DNA of 64,000 nt from Nitrospira sp. CG24A. GTDB taxonomy: Bacteria > Nitrospirota > Nitrospiria > Nitrospirales > Nitrospiraceae. Shown here piece after piece: positions 8,493 to 18,412 of this stretch; positions within the stretch are counted from its first letter, which is position 1; each line of letters starts with the position of its first letter. The stretch is taken from NCBI GenBank assembly GCA_002869925.2, contig NEWT02000034.1, positions 1 through 64,000 on the forward strand. The letters are read 5' to 3'. The notes beneath the pieces are model-generated. The model was given only the letters and a program-made list of their open reading frames with translations, was not told the DNA's origin and searched no databases. The translations under genes were made by a program, and so were the position numbers.

Positions 8493-10048
8493 GAGAGAGA
8501 CCTCGCGAGCGGGAGTGAAAAGTAGAAGGTGGCTCCTTGGTCCAAAGCGCCTTCGGCCCAGGTTCGTCCGCCATGCCGATGGATGATTCGGCGCACGTTG
8601 GCGAGGCCGATGCCGGTGCCTTCAAATTCGTCGTTCCGATGCAGGCGCTGGAATACACCGAATAACTTGTCCACATACTGCATATCGAATCCTACCCCGT
8701 TATCACGCACGAAGACTTCAACGTCGGTGGGGCCTTGTTTGGCGATACCGATTTCGATCTTGGCTTCAGGCCTGGTGGCCGTGAACTTGAGTGCGTTGGA
8801 GATCAGATTAACGAACACTTGGCGTAACATAGCCGGATCTCCCGATACATTGGGTAGTGGATGCATTGTCCAGGAGATCGCCCGCCCTTGCAAGTCAAGA
8901 CGTAAATCGTGAAGGACGGTCTTGATGAGTTGGTCCAGGCTCACCGTTGTGTGGAGCATGTCCTGGCGGCCCATACGGGAAAAGACGAGCAGATCGTCGA
9001 TGAGCTGCCCCATCTGTTTCGCGGAGCCTGAAATCGTTTCTAGATAACGGCGCGCTTTGTCATTAAGCGTGTCACCAGCCGCCTTGGACAACAGGGCTGC
9101 GTATCCGTCGATATGCCTGAGTGGGGCCCGCAGGTCGTGCGACACGGAATAGCTGAACGCTTCCAATTCTTTATTGGCGGCCTGGAGTAATTCGCCCCGG
9201 CTCCGCAATTCCTTCGCGACGCGGCGTCGCTCGGTGACATCGTGATGGATCAGAACATAGACAGAGGCTAAGAGGACGAGCTGTAAGAACGCGCCAAGGC
9301 CGAGCAGGGCGATGGTATTTTGTGTGCTTCCAGCGGATTGTGCCACGCGAGCCTGAAGCGCGCGTTGTTCGACTGTGTCGAGTTCCGTCATGAGACGACG
9401 GATATCATCGATCTCGTTTTTCCCTGCCCCGGAGAGCGCGAGGTGACGGACGCCCTCATAGCCGTGTTTTTTTCGTTGGGTGATGGCTCTTGCCTCCGCA
9501 TCCAATTGCCTGGTGATCAGCTGTTCGAATTTCGCCACGCGGTCCTGTTGTTGGCCTCCCTCGTTTGTGAGTCCTTTCAGATACCGAAGGTATTCGGGCA
9601 TTCGCTCGACAACAGTCCGGTAGGATGTGAGGTACGACTCGTCGCCGGTGACGAGATAGCGCCGATGGCTGCTTTCAGCGGTACCGAGTGTCTCTTCGAC
9701 GGAGCCAAGGAGTTGTACCAATTCGTGGCTTTTCGTATCGAGCTGGCTGTTCTCGATCAAAATGGTGGTGTTGCGGTAGGAAATGGCGCTAATGACCACA
9801 ATGCCGGCAAAGACGAGCCCAAACCCCACAAGGACTCGCCGCTCGATCGACCAATGGTCGAACCACTCCATGAGCCAGCCTGTCTTGGGAGCCGGAGGAA
9901 GACTGCTGTCGTGAGTTGGTTCTGATCGAACGGGTGCGAGTGTAGCCGGGCGTTCCTGCGTGACGGATTCCATGGTTCGTATATGCGGCGCGAACGTGGA
10001 CGAAGACAACGTTGTAGAAACTGTACCCTCCTCCTGAAAACCCTGCAA
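8489..10048 (-). CDS. CHASE3-domain sensor histidine kinase
   Basis: A 519-residue membrane kinase. A first membrane helix (VLVGFGLVFAGIVVISAI) is followed by a periplasmic CHASE3 domain with SSHRRYLVTGDESYL, then a second membrane helix (IALLGLGAFLQLVLLASVYVL). A HisKA domain with SVSHDLRAPLRHIDGY and a HATPase domain with N-box NLISNALKFT, G1 DNGVGFD and G2 GTGIGLANV follow, all complete. It lacks PAS and receiver domains. The architecture resembles phytochrome-type kinases that work with Rcp1-like receivers, matching the coupled gene downstream. The signal is unknown. The first 40 residues are low-complexity, so the true start may lie further in. Confidence 0.93.
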   Translation of the reverse strand: MQGFQEEGTVSTTLSSSTFAPHIRTMESVTQERPATLAPVRSEPTHDSSLPPAPKTGWLMEWFDHWSIERRVLVGFGLVFAGIVVISAISYRNTTILIENSQLDTKSHELVQLLGSVEETLGTAESSHRRYLVTGDESYLTSYRTVVERMPEYLRYLKGLTNEGGQQQDRVAKFEQLITRQLDAEARAITQRKKHGYEGVRHLALSGAGKNEIDDIRRLMTELDTVEQRALQARVAQSAGSTQNTIALLGLGAFLQLVLLASVYVLIHHDVTERRRVAKELRSRGELLQAANKELEAFSYSVSHDLRAPLRHIDGYAALLSKAAGDTLNDKARRYLETISGSAKQMGQLIDDLLVFSRMGRQDMLHTTVSLDQLIKTVLHDLRLDLQGRAISWTMHPLPNVSGDPAMLRQVFVNLISNALKFTATRPEAKIEIGIAKQGPTDVEVFVRDNGVGFDMQYVDKLFGVFQRLHRNDEFEGTGIGLANVRRIIHRHGGRTWAEGALDQGATFYFSLPLARSLS

Positions 10049-10139
10049 GAAATACTGCGCATTGGACGCTGAGGCTCCGGCGTCACAAGAGGGCGTCGTT
10101 CATGTGGGGGGCTACGATGAGCAGTATCGTCGAAGAGTG

Positions 10140-11642
10140 CTAGCCCCCGAAGGGGATGACAGCAGGGGGGGCGGGAAGGGCTGCGGTTGGATCAGCCACA
10201 TCCGAAAACATCATGATGGCCGAGACAACCCAGTCGGTGACAGGTTGGGGATAGATGCCGATCGCGAGGGTGCCGGCCAGACAGACGTAGACTACCACTT
10301 TGATCGGGCCAGATACTTTAAGCGGTGACCGGTCATGGGGTTCGCTGATGTACATCTTCTTCACGACGATGAGGTAGTAGTACATGGAAATGACGATGTT
10401 GATGAGCCCGACAGCGATGAGCACGTAGAGCCCTTCCTTGATGGCCGCGACAAAGATGTACAATTTGCCGATGAAGCCGGCCAGCGGGGGTACCCCGGCT
10501 AGAGACAAGAGGAAAATCAGCATCGAAAAGGCCAGAAAAGGCGACCGGCGGCCCAGGCCGCTGTAGTCGTCGATTTCCTCGCTGCCGATGGCCTCGCTGA
10601 CGGCAATGACAATGGCAAAGGCACCGAGATTGGCAAACAGATAAGCTACGAGGTAGAACAGCATCGCATCGCTGCCCATCTTCGTACCGGTCGCGAGACC
10701 GATCAGCACGTTGCCGACCTGGGCAATACCGGAATAGGCCAAGAGCCGTTTCATGTTCTTTTGGGCGATGGCCACGATGTTGCCGTAGGTCATAGACAAG
10801 ATCGATGCTGCGACCAGTAACAGGGTCCAGATTGGTCTAAACGTCGCCAAGGAGACGAGGAACATTCTCAGGAGGATGGCAAAGGCCGCTCCCTTCGGGG
10901 CGATCGAGAGAAATGCCGTCACCGGCGTGGGCGAGCCGTGATAGGTGTCCGGAATCCACGAGTGAAAGGGCACAGAACCAATTTTGAATCCCAGTGCAGC
11001 GAAAATGAGCAGGAAGCCAATGGCCAATCCCGGCGAGGCCTGCGCGGTCTTCATATCGGAAAACACCAGTTTGCCTGTTTCCCCGTAGACCAAGCTGATG
11101 CCATAGGCGAGAAGGGCGGCAGCGAAGATGCCCAGGATGAAAAATTTGATACCCGCTTCATTCGAGCCCATGTCTTCTCGGAGATAAGCGACGAGAACAT
11201 AGAAGCCGAGAGTGGAAAATTCCAGCGTGACGAAAACCGACAGAAGGTCGTTCGCGGAAGCCATGAACATCATTCCCAAGGCCGACATGACGACAAGGAA
11301 ATAGTATTCTCCGCGGAAGAACTTGAACCGATGAATGTAATCGACGGAGGCTAGAATGACGAGGATTGTCGATCCAACGATGAACATTTTGAAGAAGAGG
11401 GCCATCCGGTCGAGGGCAAACATGTTCGCAAACAGGGTTCCGGTAATACCAGCGACATCGAACCAGACCAGGCAGCCAAGGGTGGCGACGAGCCCCGCGA
11501 TGCTGAAATAGGCCAATTGTTCGTTGGGCAGCCTGGGGAAGGAGAAATCAACAATCAGGATAAGGCAGAGCCAGAACGTGAGTACGATTTCCGGTAACAG
11601 CAAGAGGAGATCGGAGGGAGACATCGTGAACGAAAAGGTCAT
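10140..11642 (-). CDS. nuoN: NADH-quinone oxidoreductase-type complex I subunit N
   Basis: A 500-residue antiporter-like membrane subunit with about 14 hydrophobic helices. The proton-channel glutamate lies in TLEFSTLGFYVLVAYL, and HSWIPDTYHGSPTPVTAFL with the later lysine in SIAPKGAAF marks the pumping channel. The length is usual for NuoN. It is the last gene of the leftward operon, overlapping the preceding nuoM by four bases. The 90 bases between its stop and the kinase operon hold no clear terminator. Confidence 0.96.
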   Translation of the reverse strand: MTFSFTMSPSDLLLLLPEIVLTFWLCLILIVDFSFPRLPNEQLAYFSIAGLVATLGCLVWFDVAGITGTLFANMFALDRMALFFKMFIVGSTILVILASVDYIHRFKFFRGEYYFLVVMSALGMMFMASANDLLSVFVTLEFSTLGFYVLVAYLREDMGSNEAGIKFFILGIFAAALLAYGISLVYGETGKLVFSDMKTAQASPGLAIGFLLIFAALGFKIGSVPFHSWIPDTYHGSPTPVTAFLSIAPKGAAFAILLRMFLVSLATFRPIWTLLLVAASILSMTYGNIVAIAQKNMKRLLAYSGIAQVGNVLIGLATGTKMGSDAMLFYLVAYLFANLGAFAIVIAVSEAIGSEEIDDYSGLGRRSPFLAFSMLIFLLSLAGVPPLAGFIGKLYIFVAAIKEGLYVLIAVGLINIVISMYYYLIVVKKMYISEPHDRSPLKVSGPIKVVVYVCLAGTLAIGIYPQPVTDWVVSAIMMFSDVADPTAALPAPPAVIPFGG

Positions 11643-13342
11643 TGATCGCTCCGTGACACGTAAGGCGTGAGGGGTGAGTCACCAGGGAGCGCTGCCAGGT
11701 CTTGCGGGGAGGCCGCTCTCGCCTCATGTTTCACGGCTGACGGTTCACGATCGTGTGAGGCCACTGGGACCACGCGGGTGATCTTCGCAATCAAGGGGTC
11801 GACGCCGGACCGCACCACATCATAGAGGTGCATGGGGAAGAAAAAGAACCCGATGCTGACGCTTATCATGATCAGGAGCGGGAGGCGATCAGGCAGGGAG
11901 ACGGCATCATGCGCGTGGCTATACTTCTGGTCCATGGGTCCGTAGAACAGTCCACGCATCATTTTGAACAAGTAGGCCAGGGTCAAGACGATCCCGACCA
12001 CGGCCACGATGACTTGGAGCGGATACTTGTTCCAACTCCCGACGATGATCATGACTTCGGCAATGAAGTTCACGGTGCCGGGTACGCCGATTGAGGCCAT
12101 GCATCCCACCACAAAACAGCCGGAGATGAACGGCATGCGATTTGAGAGTCCGCCGAGCGAGGGAATGTCGCGGGTATGCGTCTGATCGTATACCCACCCG
12201 GCCATGGCGAAGAGCATGCCCGTAGCCATCGCATGGGCGAACATATACATCACGGCGCCGGTCAAGCTGATGTAGTCCAGAGCCGCCATACCTAAGAAGA
12301 CATAGCCCATGTGGCTGGAACTGGAATAGCCGATGACATACTTGGTGTCTTTGGCATAAAACGCTACGAACCCGCCATAGACGATACTGAACATACAGAG
12401 CACGGCCGCGATGGGCATAAGTTCTCTGGTCGTCTCCGGAAGAATCTCAAAGGCGACGCGGATGATGGAAAAATGGCCGAGCTTCATCAGCACGCCTGCG
12501 TGCAACATGCTGGTGGCGGCCGGCGCGGCGGCGTGGCCGACGGGGGACCAGGAGTGTAACGGCCATAACGGAGCAATCGAGGCAAAACCGAAGAAGATCA
12601 AGATCCAAATAATCTTGTCCAGCGTGGTGCCCAGGACCGGAATATTCATCAGCTTGGCCTGTTCACGCAGAACCAAAATATCGAAGGTGTTAAGCCCCGA
12701 GTACTTGTAGATCAACAAAATGCCCATCAACGCCGCGACGGCAAAGGCTGAGAGAAAGAGCACCAGCTTCATGGCGGCGTATTCTTTACTGTTGGACCCG
12801 AAGTTGAAGATAAAGCCGACCGAGTCTCGCAGCTTCAGGCCTTCCGGATCCGTCATTTCATTGTAGGTTTTCGTATGGCTCCCCCACATGCCCAACAAGA
12901 GATACATGGGGATGACGGACATTTCATAGAAGAAGAAGAGAAAGAAGAGGTCCAAGGACATGAACACGCCGATCGTCGCGGCGGCGAGGATGAGCAGCCA
13001 GATATAGAATTCTTTCGTCCGGTCCTTGATGTGCCAGGACACGAAAATTCCTGCGAAGAGCAAAATGCTCGACGCCAGTACCAGCGGGGTGCCGATTCCA
13101 TCCACCCCGAGATGGAGCGAGATGCCTAGTTGGCGAGACCATTCGAATCGCTGGACAAATTGGAATCCACCCTTTACGGGATCGTACGCGTAAAACAGGT
13201 AGAGTGAGGCGAGTAAGGAGACAAAGGCCGACCCTGCCGCAATCCCTCGCACGAGCATTGTTTGCCGGTTGGAGACGAAGATCAGCGCAATAGCTCCCGC
13301 AAAGGGGGCGAACAGAATAAAGAGCAGAGTGAGATCACCCAT
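11639..13342 (-). CDS. nuoM: Complex I subunit M, second copy in the operon
   Basis: A 567-residue proton-pumping antiporter-like subunit, longer than usual NuoM (about 500 aa). The channel glutamate is in FFYEMSVIPMYLLLG. The segment equivalent to H-x-W-L-P-D-A-H reads HSWSPVGHAAAPAATSM, a diverged form, and the central lysine is in HAGVLMKLGHF. The C-terminus has a polar extension of about 60 residues (from about VVPVASHDREP). Two adjacent NuoM genes are the mark of the 2M form of complex I described for Nitrospira and a few other groups. The unusual sequence suggests this is the more diverged copy. It follows the other nuoM by 5 bases. Confidence 0.95.
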   Translation of the reverse strand: MGDLTLLFILFAPFAGAIALIFVSNRQTMLVRGIAAGSAFVSLLASLYLFYAYDPVKGGFQFVQRFEWSRQLGISLHLGVDGIGTPLVLASSILLFAGIFVSWHIKDRTKEFYIWLLILAAATIGVFMSLDLFFLFFFYEMSVIPMYLLLGMWGSHTKTYNEMTDPEGLKLRDSVGFIFNFGSNSKEYAAMKLVLFLSAFAVAALMGILLIYKYSGLNTFDILVLREQAKLMNIPVLGTTLDKIIWILIFFGFASIAPLWPLHSWSPVGHAAAPAATSMLHAGVLMKLGHFSIIRVAFEILPETTRELMPIAAVLCMFSIVYGGFVAFYAKDTKYVIGYSSSSHMGYVFLGMAALDYISLTGAVMYMFAHAMATGMLFAMAGWVYDQTHTRDIPSLGGLSNRMPFISGCFVVGCMASIGVPGTVNFIAEVMIIVGSWNKYPLQVIVAVVGIVLTLAYLFKMMRGLFYGPMDQKYSHAHDAVSLPDRLPLLIMISVSIGFFFFPMHLYDVVRSGVDPLIAKITRVVPVASHDREPSAVKHEARAASPQDLAALPGDSPLTPYVSRSDQ

Positions 13343-13347
13343 ACGAA

Positions 13348-14907
13348 TTAATCCACGCGTATCGGCTGTTTAGACTCAGCCGACGCCACGGTTCCCCCTT
13401 CTAGTCGATCCACCAAGGCTTGCACTGATCCGTTCATCATTTTCAGGAAAGGCGCAGGATAGAGGCCAATCCAGAGGATCATCACGGACAAGGCCGCCGC
13501 GATGAGTATTTCACGAGGATGCAGATCGCTCATGGACTCTTTGACGGCTTTTCCAAGGGGTCCCAGCATCGACCGCTCGTAGTACCAGAGAAAATAGGCC
13601 GCGCCGAATATGACACCGGTGACCGCAATCCCCCCGTATAACCAATTGGCTTTGAAGGTTCCCAAGAGGATGAGGAACTCACCGACGAACCCGTTGGTGC
13701 CCGGCAAACCGATTGATGCCAGCCCAATGAATAAGAAAAAACTCGCGAGCAAGGGAGTCTGTTTAGCCATACCGCCAAATGAGCTCAGCTGGGTGCTCTG
13801 TTGCCGTGAGTAGAGAAAGCCCGCGATAAAGAATAACCCGGCTGTGCTGAATCCCAAATTGATCATGGTGAGCAAGCTGCCTTGCAGGCCCTGGTAGTTG
13901 AGAGCAAACAGCCCGATCACCACGAACCCAAGGTGGCTGATGCTGCTGAATGCGAGGAGACGGCGAAAATCTTGCTGGATCAGGGCCATGATGGCCCCGT
14001 AGAGAATCGCTGCCAATCCCAGGGCCATGGTGACCGCGACGACGGTTTGACTTTTCGATGCGTCAGGGAGCAACGGAATACTAAACCGGATGAAGCCGAA
14101 TGTCCCAAGCTTCAACCCGGCCAGCACCACCGCCATGCCGATCGGGCCCTCGAGGAGCGCATCTGGAAGCCAGGTGTGAAAGGGGAACACCGGGGCCTTG
14201 AACGCGAAACCGAGGAACAACAGCCAGAAAATGATGACTTGCTGGTTGAACGGGATCGGAACAGAGAGCAGCTGCAACAAGTCGAACGAATAGGTCGGCT
14301 CCATATGGCGGAGCATCGCCCACTGGTGGTAATTAATGTCAAGGAGGGCGATACCGACCAACATGAAGACGCTGCCGAGCAGGGTGTAGAGGACGAATTT
14401 CAACGCGGCATAATGTCGTTCGGCCCCTCCACCCCAAAGTTTGATCAAAAAATAACTGGGGATGAGCATCAGTTCCCAGAACACAAAAAAGAGGATCAGG
14501 TCGATGGAGAGGAACACCCCCATCGTAGTCGTTTCCAGGGCAAGGAGCGCCATCATATAGAGCTTCACTTGATGGCGGACGGTGTCCCACGAATAGATGA
14601 TGATCAGGACAGCGAGGAATGCGGTGAGTCCGACGAACAGGACACTGATGCCATCCACCGCGAGGTGGTAACTGACCCCGAGGGCGGGAATCCACGGCAC
14701 GTGTTCGGAAAACTGCATGGCAGCCGATTCGGGAATGAATCGTAAGAGCACGAACACGGAGAGGGCCAACTCCATGAGCGCAACTGTCAAAGCGGACGTT
14801 CTCACCATGTCCTCATCGTCGAACAGCCACAGGACGACGGCCCCAATGACGGGGAGAAACAGAATGCAGGTGAGAATCGGGAACGTTGATGCCAGTTCTT
14901 CTAACAT
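13348..14907 (-). CDS. nuoM: Complex I subunit M, first copy in the operon
   Basis: A 519-residue antiporter-like subunit. The channel glutamate is in FFVFWELMLIPSYFLI; HTWLPDALLEGP is the conserved helix-7 motif, and the lysine is in LAGLKLGTFGF. These residues match a canonical NuoM better than the next gene does. It lies 9 bases downstream of nuoL and 5 bases upstream of the second nuoM, so all are on one transcript. An extra NuoM would add one more proton channel to the membrane arm. Confidence 0.96.
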   Translation of the reverse strand: MLEELASTFPILTCILFLPVIGAVVLWLFDDEDMVRTSALTVALMELALSVFVLLRFIPESAAMQFSEHVPWIPALGVSYHLAVDGISVLFVGLTAFLAVLIIIYSWDTVRHQVKLYMMALLALETTTMGVFLSIDLILFFVFWELMLIPSYFLIKLWGGGAERHYAALKFVLYTLLGSVFMLVGIALLDINYHQWAMLRHMEPTYSFDLLQLLSVPIPFNQQVIIFWLLFLGFAFKAPVFPFHTWLPDALLEGPIGMAVVLAGLKLGTFGFIRFSIPLLPDASKSQTVVAVTMALGLAAILYGAIMALIQQDFRRLLAFSSISHLGFVVIGLFALNYQGLQGSLLTMINLGFSTAGLFFIAGFLYSRQQSTQLSSFGGMAKQTPLLASFFLFIGLASIGLPGTNGFVGEFLILLGTFKANWLYGGIAVTGVIFGAAYFLWYYERSMLGPLGKAVKESMSDLHPREILIAAALSVMILWIGLYPAPFLKMMNGSVQALVDRLEGGTVASAESKQPIRVD

Positions 14908-14916
14908 GTCAGCGCA

Positions 14917-16881
14917 CTACAGTTGCATGATGAGTTGAACAATGACGGCCAACAGGAAAATCCCTGCCACAATGACCGCGGCATAATGATGGACCATCCC
15001 GCTCTGCAGCTGCCGCCATTGGCGTGCGGCGAGATGGTTGCCGTAACCGATCGCATTGAGACCCCCGTAAATCACGTACTTTTCTGCCCATGTCGAAGCG
15101 GCTGCCACCAAATCGGCCAACTGCGCGACGGCATGAACGAGGCCGTCGATCACGACGCGGTCGAACCAATCGAGCCAACGCCCCACTGTCTTGGTCGGCT
15201 CCACCCATATCAAGTCATAGAGCTCATCGATGTAGTACTTGTTGAGCAGGGTTGTGTAGGCAGCCCTGAATTGTTCCGCCAGGCGATCCGGCGCCGAGAG
15301 GTTCACGCTATAGAAATAGTGCGCGAGGGCCCAGCCTAACAACGCAATGCCTGTCGCCACCATCATGAGCGTCAGCACGAGTCCGGTGCTCACGGCATGC
15401 TCTCCTCCGAGACCTGCGACCGGTTCAAGAAACTGATGGAGCCAGCCGTGTTCAGGGGGAAACCCCAGGAACCCGCCGAGAATGGACAGCACGCCTAACA
15501 CCATAAGCGGACCCACCATCACCATTGGGGACTCATGGACATGTTCCTCCGTGTGGTGGTCCATACGAGACGTGCCATAAAAGGTCAGATACATCAGGCG
15601 GAACATGTAGAAGGAGGTCAAAAGCGCGCCGAGAGCAGCCATGCCGTACAGCAGATAGTGGTGATGCGTGAAAGCATGGGCGAGGATTTCATCTTTACTC
15701 CAGAAGCCTGCCAGTGGAGGAATGCCTGCAATGGCGATGGTGCCGATCAGAAACAATCGATGGGTCCAGGGGATTTTCGAACTGAGGCCACCCATCTTTC
15801 GAATGTCTTGTTCACCAGAGAGCGCATGGATCACCGATCCGGCCGTGAGGAACAAGAGCGCTTTGAAGAAGGCATGGGTCATGAGATGGAAGATGGCCGC
15901 CGTATAGGCCCCAATCCCGCACCCGAGGAACATGTACCCGAGCTGACTCACTGTCGAATAGGCCAAGACCCGCTTGATATCTGTTTGCACCAGGCCGATC
16001 GTGGCGGCAAACAACGCGGTGATTCCGCCGATGATGCCGACGATCGCCATGGCCGTCGGCGACGAATCGAAAATGACATGGTTTCGCACGATCATATAGA
16101 CGCCGGCCGTTACCATTGTCGCCGCATGGATGAGCGCGCTGACGGGTGTGGGACCTTCCATCGCGTCCGGGAGCCAGGTGTACAGAGGGATCTGGGCTGA
16201 TTTGCCGACTGCTCCAACGAGAAGGCACAGGGCAATCGCGGTGGCCATCTCCGGCGAGAGCAGGCCGATCTGGGCAAAGACTTTCGTATAATCGAGCGTC
16301 TTGAAATTGACAAACACGAGGAAGATGGCCAGCAGGAATCCTGCATCACCGATGCGGTTGACCACAAAGGCTTTCGAGGCGGCTTTGGCGGCGGACACCT
16401 TGTCGTAGTAGTAGCCGATCAGCAAATAGGAGCAGAGTCCTACCCCTTCCCACCCGATGAAGAGCACCACATAGTTGTTCCCCATGACGAGCAGCAACAT
16501 GGAGACCATGAAAAGGTTCATATACGTGAAGAATCGGGTGAATCCACTTTCCCCGTGCATGTAGCCGACGGAGTAGATGTGGATCAGGAGTCCGACTCCC
16601 GTGACGACGAGCAGCATGATGCATGTCAGAGGATCCACGAGATAGGCGAGATTGATGCTGAGGTCTCCGCCGAAGATCCATTGATAGGCAATCACTTCAT
16701 GAGACGTGCCGGTTCGCAGGATGTCGACAAAGACGGCGATCGTGCTGAGAAACGAGAGTCCCACCGATCCCCAGGCGAGCCGGTGCGCAGTCTCGTGGGA
16801 ATACCGCCTGCCGAGAAACCCGTTCAGGATCACAGCCAGCAGGGGAAACAGCGGAATGAGCTTGATGAGTAGATCGGTCAC
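14917..16881 (-). CDS. nuoL: Complex I subunit L
   Basis: A 654-residue antiporter-like subunit with a long C-terminal part that would form the lateral helix. Conserved features are GWEGVGLCSYLLIGYYY (channel glutamate), TWLPDAMEGPTPVSALIHAATMV, and THAFFKALLFLTAGSVIHA with the channel lysine. Length and helix pattern are normal or slightly long. It is one base downstream of nuoK and precedes the two nuoM genes. In the 2M enzyme NuoL must span an extra subunit with its lateral helix; that extension cannot be confirmed by eye. Confidence 0.97.
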   Translation of the reverse strand: MTDLLIKLIPLFPLLAVILNGFLGRRYSHETAHRLAWGSVGLSFLSTIAVFVDILRTGTSHEVIAYQWIFGGDLSINLAYLVDPLTCIMLLVVTGVGLLIHIYSVGYMHGESGFTRFFTYMNLFMVSMLLLVMGNNYVVLFIGWEGVGLCSYLLIGYYYDKVSAAKAASKAFVVNRIGDAGFLLAIFLVFVNFKTLDYTKVFAQIGLLSPEMATAIALCLLVGAVGKSAQIPLYTWLPDAMEGPTPVSALIHAATMVTAGVYMIVRNHVIFDSSPTAMAIVGIIGGITALFAATIGLVQTDIKRVLAYSTVSQLGYMFLGCGIGAYTAAIFHLMTHAFFKALLFLTAGSVIHALSGEQDIRKMGGLSSKIPWTHRLFLIGTIAIAGIPPLAGFWSKDEILAHAFTHHHYLLYGMAALGALLTSFYMFRLMYLTFYGTSRMDHHTEEHVHESPMVMVGPLMVLGVLSILGGFLGFPPEHGWLHQFLEPVAGLGGEHAVSTGLVLTLMMVATGIALLGWALAHYFYSVNLSAPDRLAEQFRAAYTTLLNKYYIDELYDLIWVEPTKTVGRWLDWFDRVVIDGLVHAVAQLADLVAAASTWAEKYVIYGGLNAIGYGNHLAARQWRQLQSGMVHHYAAVIVAGIFLLAVIVQLIMQL

Positions 16882-16882
16882 G

Positions 16883-17185
16883 TTACCACTTTAAGAAGTT
16901 CATCTCGTCCACGTTTGTGGAGATCTTTCCACGGAACACGACGATGATAATGGCGAGCCCAATCGCCGCTTCTCCGGCGGCAATGGCAATGATAAAGAGA
17001 GCGACCATTTGGCCTGCCATAGATTCCAGATAATGGGAAAAAGCGATGAGGTTAATGTTCGCCGCGTTCAACATGATCTCGACAGACATCAGGACGATGA
17101 TGAAGTTTCGTCTGATTAAGACACCGAGCAGGCCGGTGATAAAGAGCGCGGCACTGACGGCGACATATGCGCTGAGTGGAATCAT
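16883..17185 (-). CDS. nuoK: Complex I subunit K
   Basis: A 100-residue subunit with three membrane helices, the usual length. Conserved glutamates lie in VEIMLNAANINLIAF and AAGEAAIGLAI, both of the proton pathway. The ATG at 17185 (MIPLSAYVAV) is chosen because it gives the standard length; a start 16 codons earlier lies in repetitive intergenic sequence. The intergenic stretch to nuoJ is 87 bases, the longest between membrane-arm genes. Confidence 0.96.
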   Translation of the reverse strand: MIPLSAYVAVSAALFITGLLGVLIRRNFIIVLMSVEIMLNAANINLIAFSHYLESMAGQMVALFIIAIAAGEAAIGLAIIIVVFRGKISTNVDEMNFLKW

Positions 17186-17186
17186 C

Positions 17187-17220
17187 GTGACTCGTAATCC
17201 GTGACTCGTGAGACGTGAGG
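17187..17220. repeat. Tandem GTGACTCGT-type imperfect repeat between nuoJ and nuoK
   Basis: Imperfect direct units of GTGACTCGTAATCC / GTGACTCGTGAG / ACGTGAGG. Similar CTCACGTTTCACG-type units lie between nuoD and nuoG, at 21121-21180. There is no coding role. These may be mRNA spacer structures or a low-complexity repeat family. Confidence 0.4.
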
Positions 17221-17272
17221 CTCGCGAACCCATATCTTTTCTGTTGTCGCTCGCCTTTTCACGCCCGATCCC

Positions 17273-17797
17273 TTACACCTTACGTTCTTTGCTGGCCGGT
17301 TTCGGTGTTTTGGCCAGGACGATCGCCCCGATGACGGCGCCGAGCAGAAACACCCCGACGATTTCGAACTGCAACAGATACTCGCTGAACATTTTGATTC
17401 CGACGGCGTGGGTATCGCCCTTCTCGAGTATCGCTTCGGTCGTGGCATCGCCTTTTGCGCCTCCGAAGGGTGAACGGACGAGGAGGGCCAACACGAACAA
17501 TGATCCAATGGCTGCCGGAACGAGAAAGTACAGATATGAGGAGTGAAAATATCGGTCGTCGGTCTTCAAGTTCATGAGCATCAGGACGAAGAGATACAGG
17601 ACGAGGATTGCGCCGGCGTAGACGATGATCTGTACGGCCCAGAGGAATTCGGCATTGAGGAGGATGAAGAGTCCGGAAACATGGACTAACAGAGCCAGGA
17701 GGGCGAGACCGCAATGCACCGGGTGCTTGAGCGCAACGGTCAAGACGCCCGCAGCAATACTGGCCAGTGCGAAATAGGCAAAAAAGACTAAAACCAT
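17273..17797 (-). CDS. nuoJ: Complex I subunit J
   Basis: A 174-residue subunit with five hydrophobic helices, the usual size. The stretch EFLWAVQIIVYAGAILVLYLFVLML is the NuoJ signature around the pi-bulge helix involved in coupling. It lies 7 bases after nuoI. The last 20 residues are polar and basic. Confidence 0.95.
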   Translation of the reverse strand: MVLVFFAYFALASIAAGVLTVALKHPVHCGLALLALLVHVSGLFILLNAEFLWAVQIIVYAGAILVLYLFVLMLMNLKTDDRYFHSSYLYFLVPAAIGSLFVLALLVRSPFGGAKGDATTEAILEKGDTHAVGIKMFSEYLLQFEIVGVFLLGAVIGAIVLAKTPKPASKERKV

Positions 17798-17804
17798 CGT
17801 GTGC

Positions 17805-18392
17805 TTAGCCTAGATGCTTGGGTGGTGGTTGGGTCGGCTTGAGTACCGACTGCGGGAAGTAATACCGGTATTCCCGGCTTTCTTCAACGTTTTTTTCCTG
17901 ATTGTGCGCGTACAGATACTTTTTCGCGTCCTCGAGATGTCGCTCGCCGATTTCGTACAGCCTTTTCTTGTCGAACAGCAAGGTGCGTTTGTCGTGGGTC
18001 GAGAACTCGTACATCTTCGTCATCGCCAATGCATTGACGGGACAGGCTTCGACGCAGTAGCCGCAAAAGACGCATTTGGTAATATCGATGTAAAACTCGC
18101 TGGCAAATCGCTGCAGCGGACGCGACGCATCTTCTGAGCTGATGACCTTGATGCAGCGGGAAGGGCACGCCGCTTCGCAGAGGTCACAGCCGACACAACG
18201 TTCCTGGTGATCGTCGTAGCGTAAGAGCGCGAGTGCTCCACGGTGGGTGTCGGGAATGGTGCGCTGTTCCCGTGGATACTGGAACGTGATGGGTTTGTGG
18301 AACATGTGCTTGAACGTCACCTTCATGGCGTCCCAAATTTCATAAAACAATGCGGCCTGGAGTATTTGCTTCGTCAGCGCGGCAACACGCAT
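17805..18392 (-). CDS. nuoI: Complex I subunit I, 2x[4Fe-4S] ferredoxin-type
   Basis: A 195-residue iron-sulfur subunit carrying the two tetranuclear clusters (N6a and N6b) in CVGCDLCEAACP and CVFCGYCVEACP, both complete. They pass electrons between NuoG and NuoB. The N-terminal amphipathic stretch would lie at the membrane. It begins only 20 bases after the nuoG stop, so the usual nuoH is not between them. A later ATG (MKVTFKHMF) is an alternative start. Confidence 0.96.
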   Translation of the reverse strand: MRVAALTKQILQAALFYEIWDAMKVTFKHMFHKPITFQYPREQRTIPDTHRGALALLRYDDHQERCVGCDLCEAACPSRCIKVISSEDASRPLQRFASEFYIDITKCVFCGYCVEACPVNALAMTKMYEFSTHDKRTLLFDKKRLYEIGERHLEDAKKYLYAHNQEKNVEESREYRYYFPQSVLKPTQPPPKHLG

Positions 18393-18412
18393 AGGCGTTT
18401 TCCTGTTCTCTC

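Noticed and set aside
13882-14745. A 287-codon open frame opposite nuoM, rich in Glu and His
   Set aside because: Antisense shadow of membrane helices; composition is typical of reversed hydrophobic codons.
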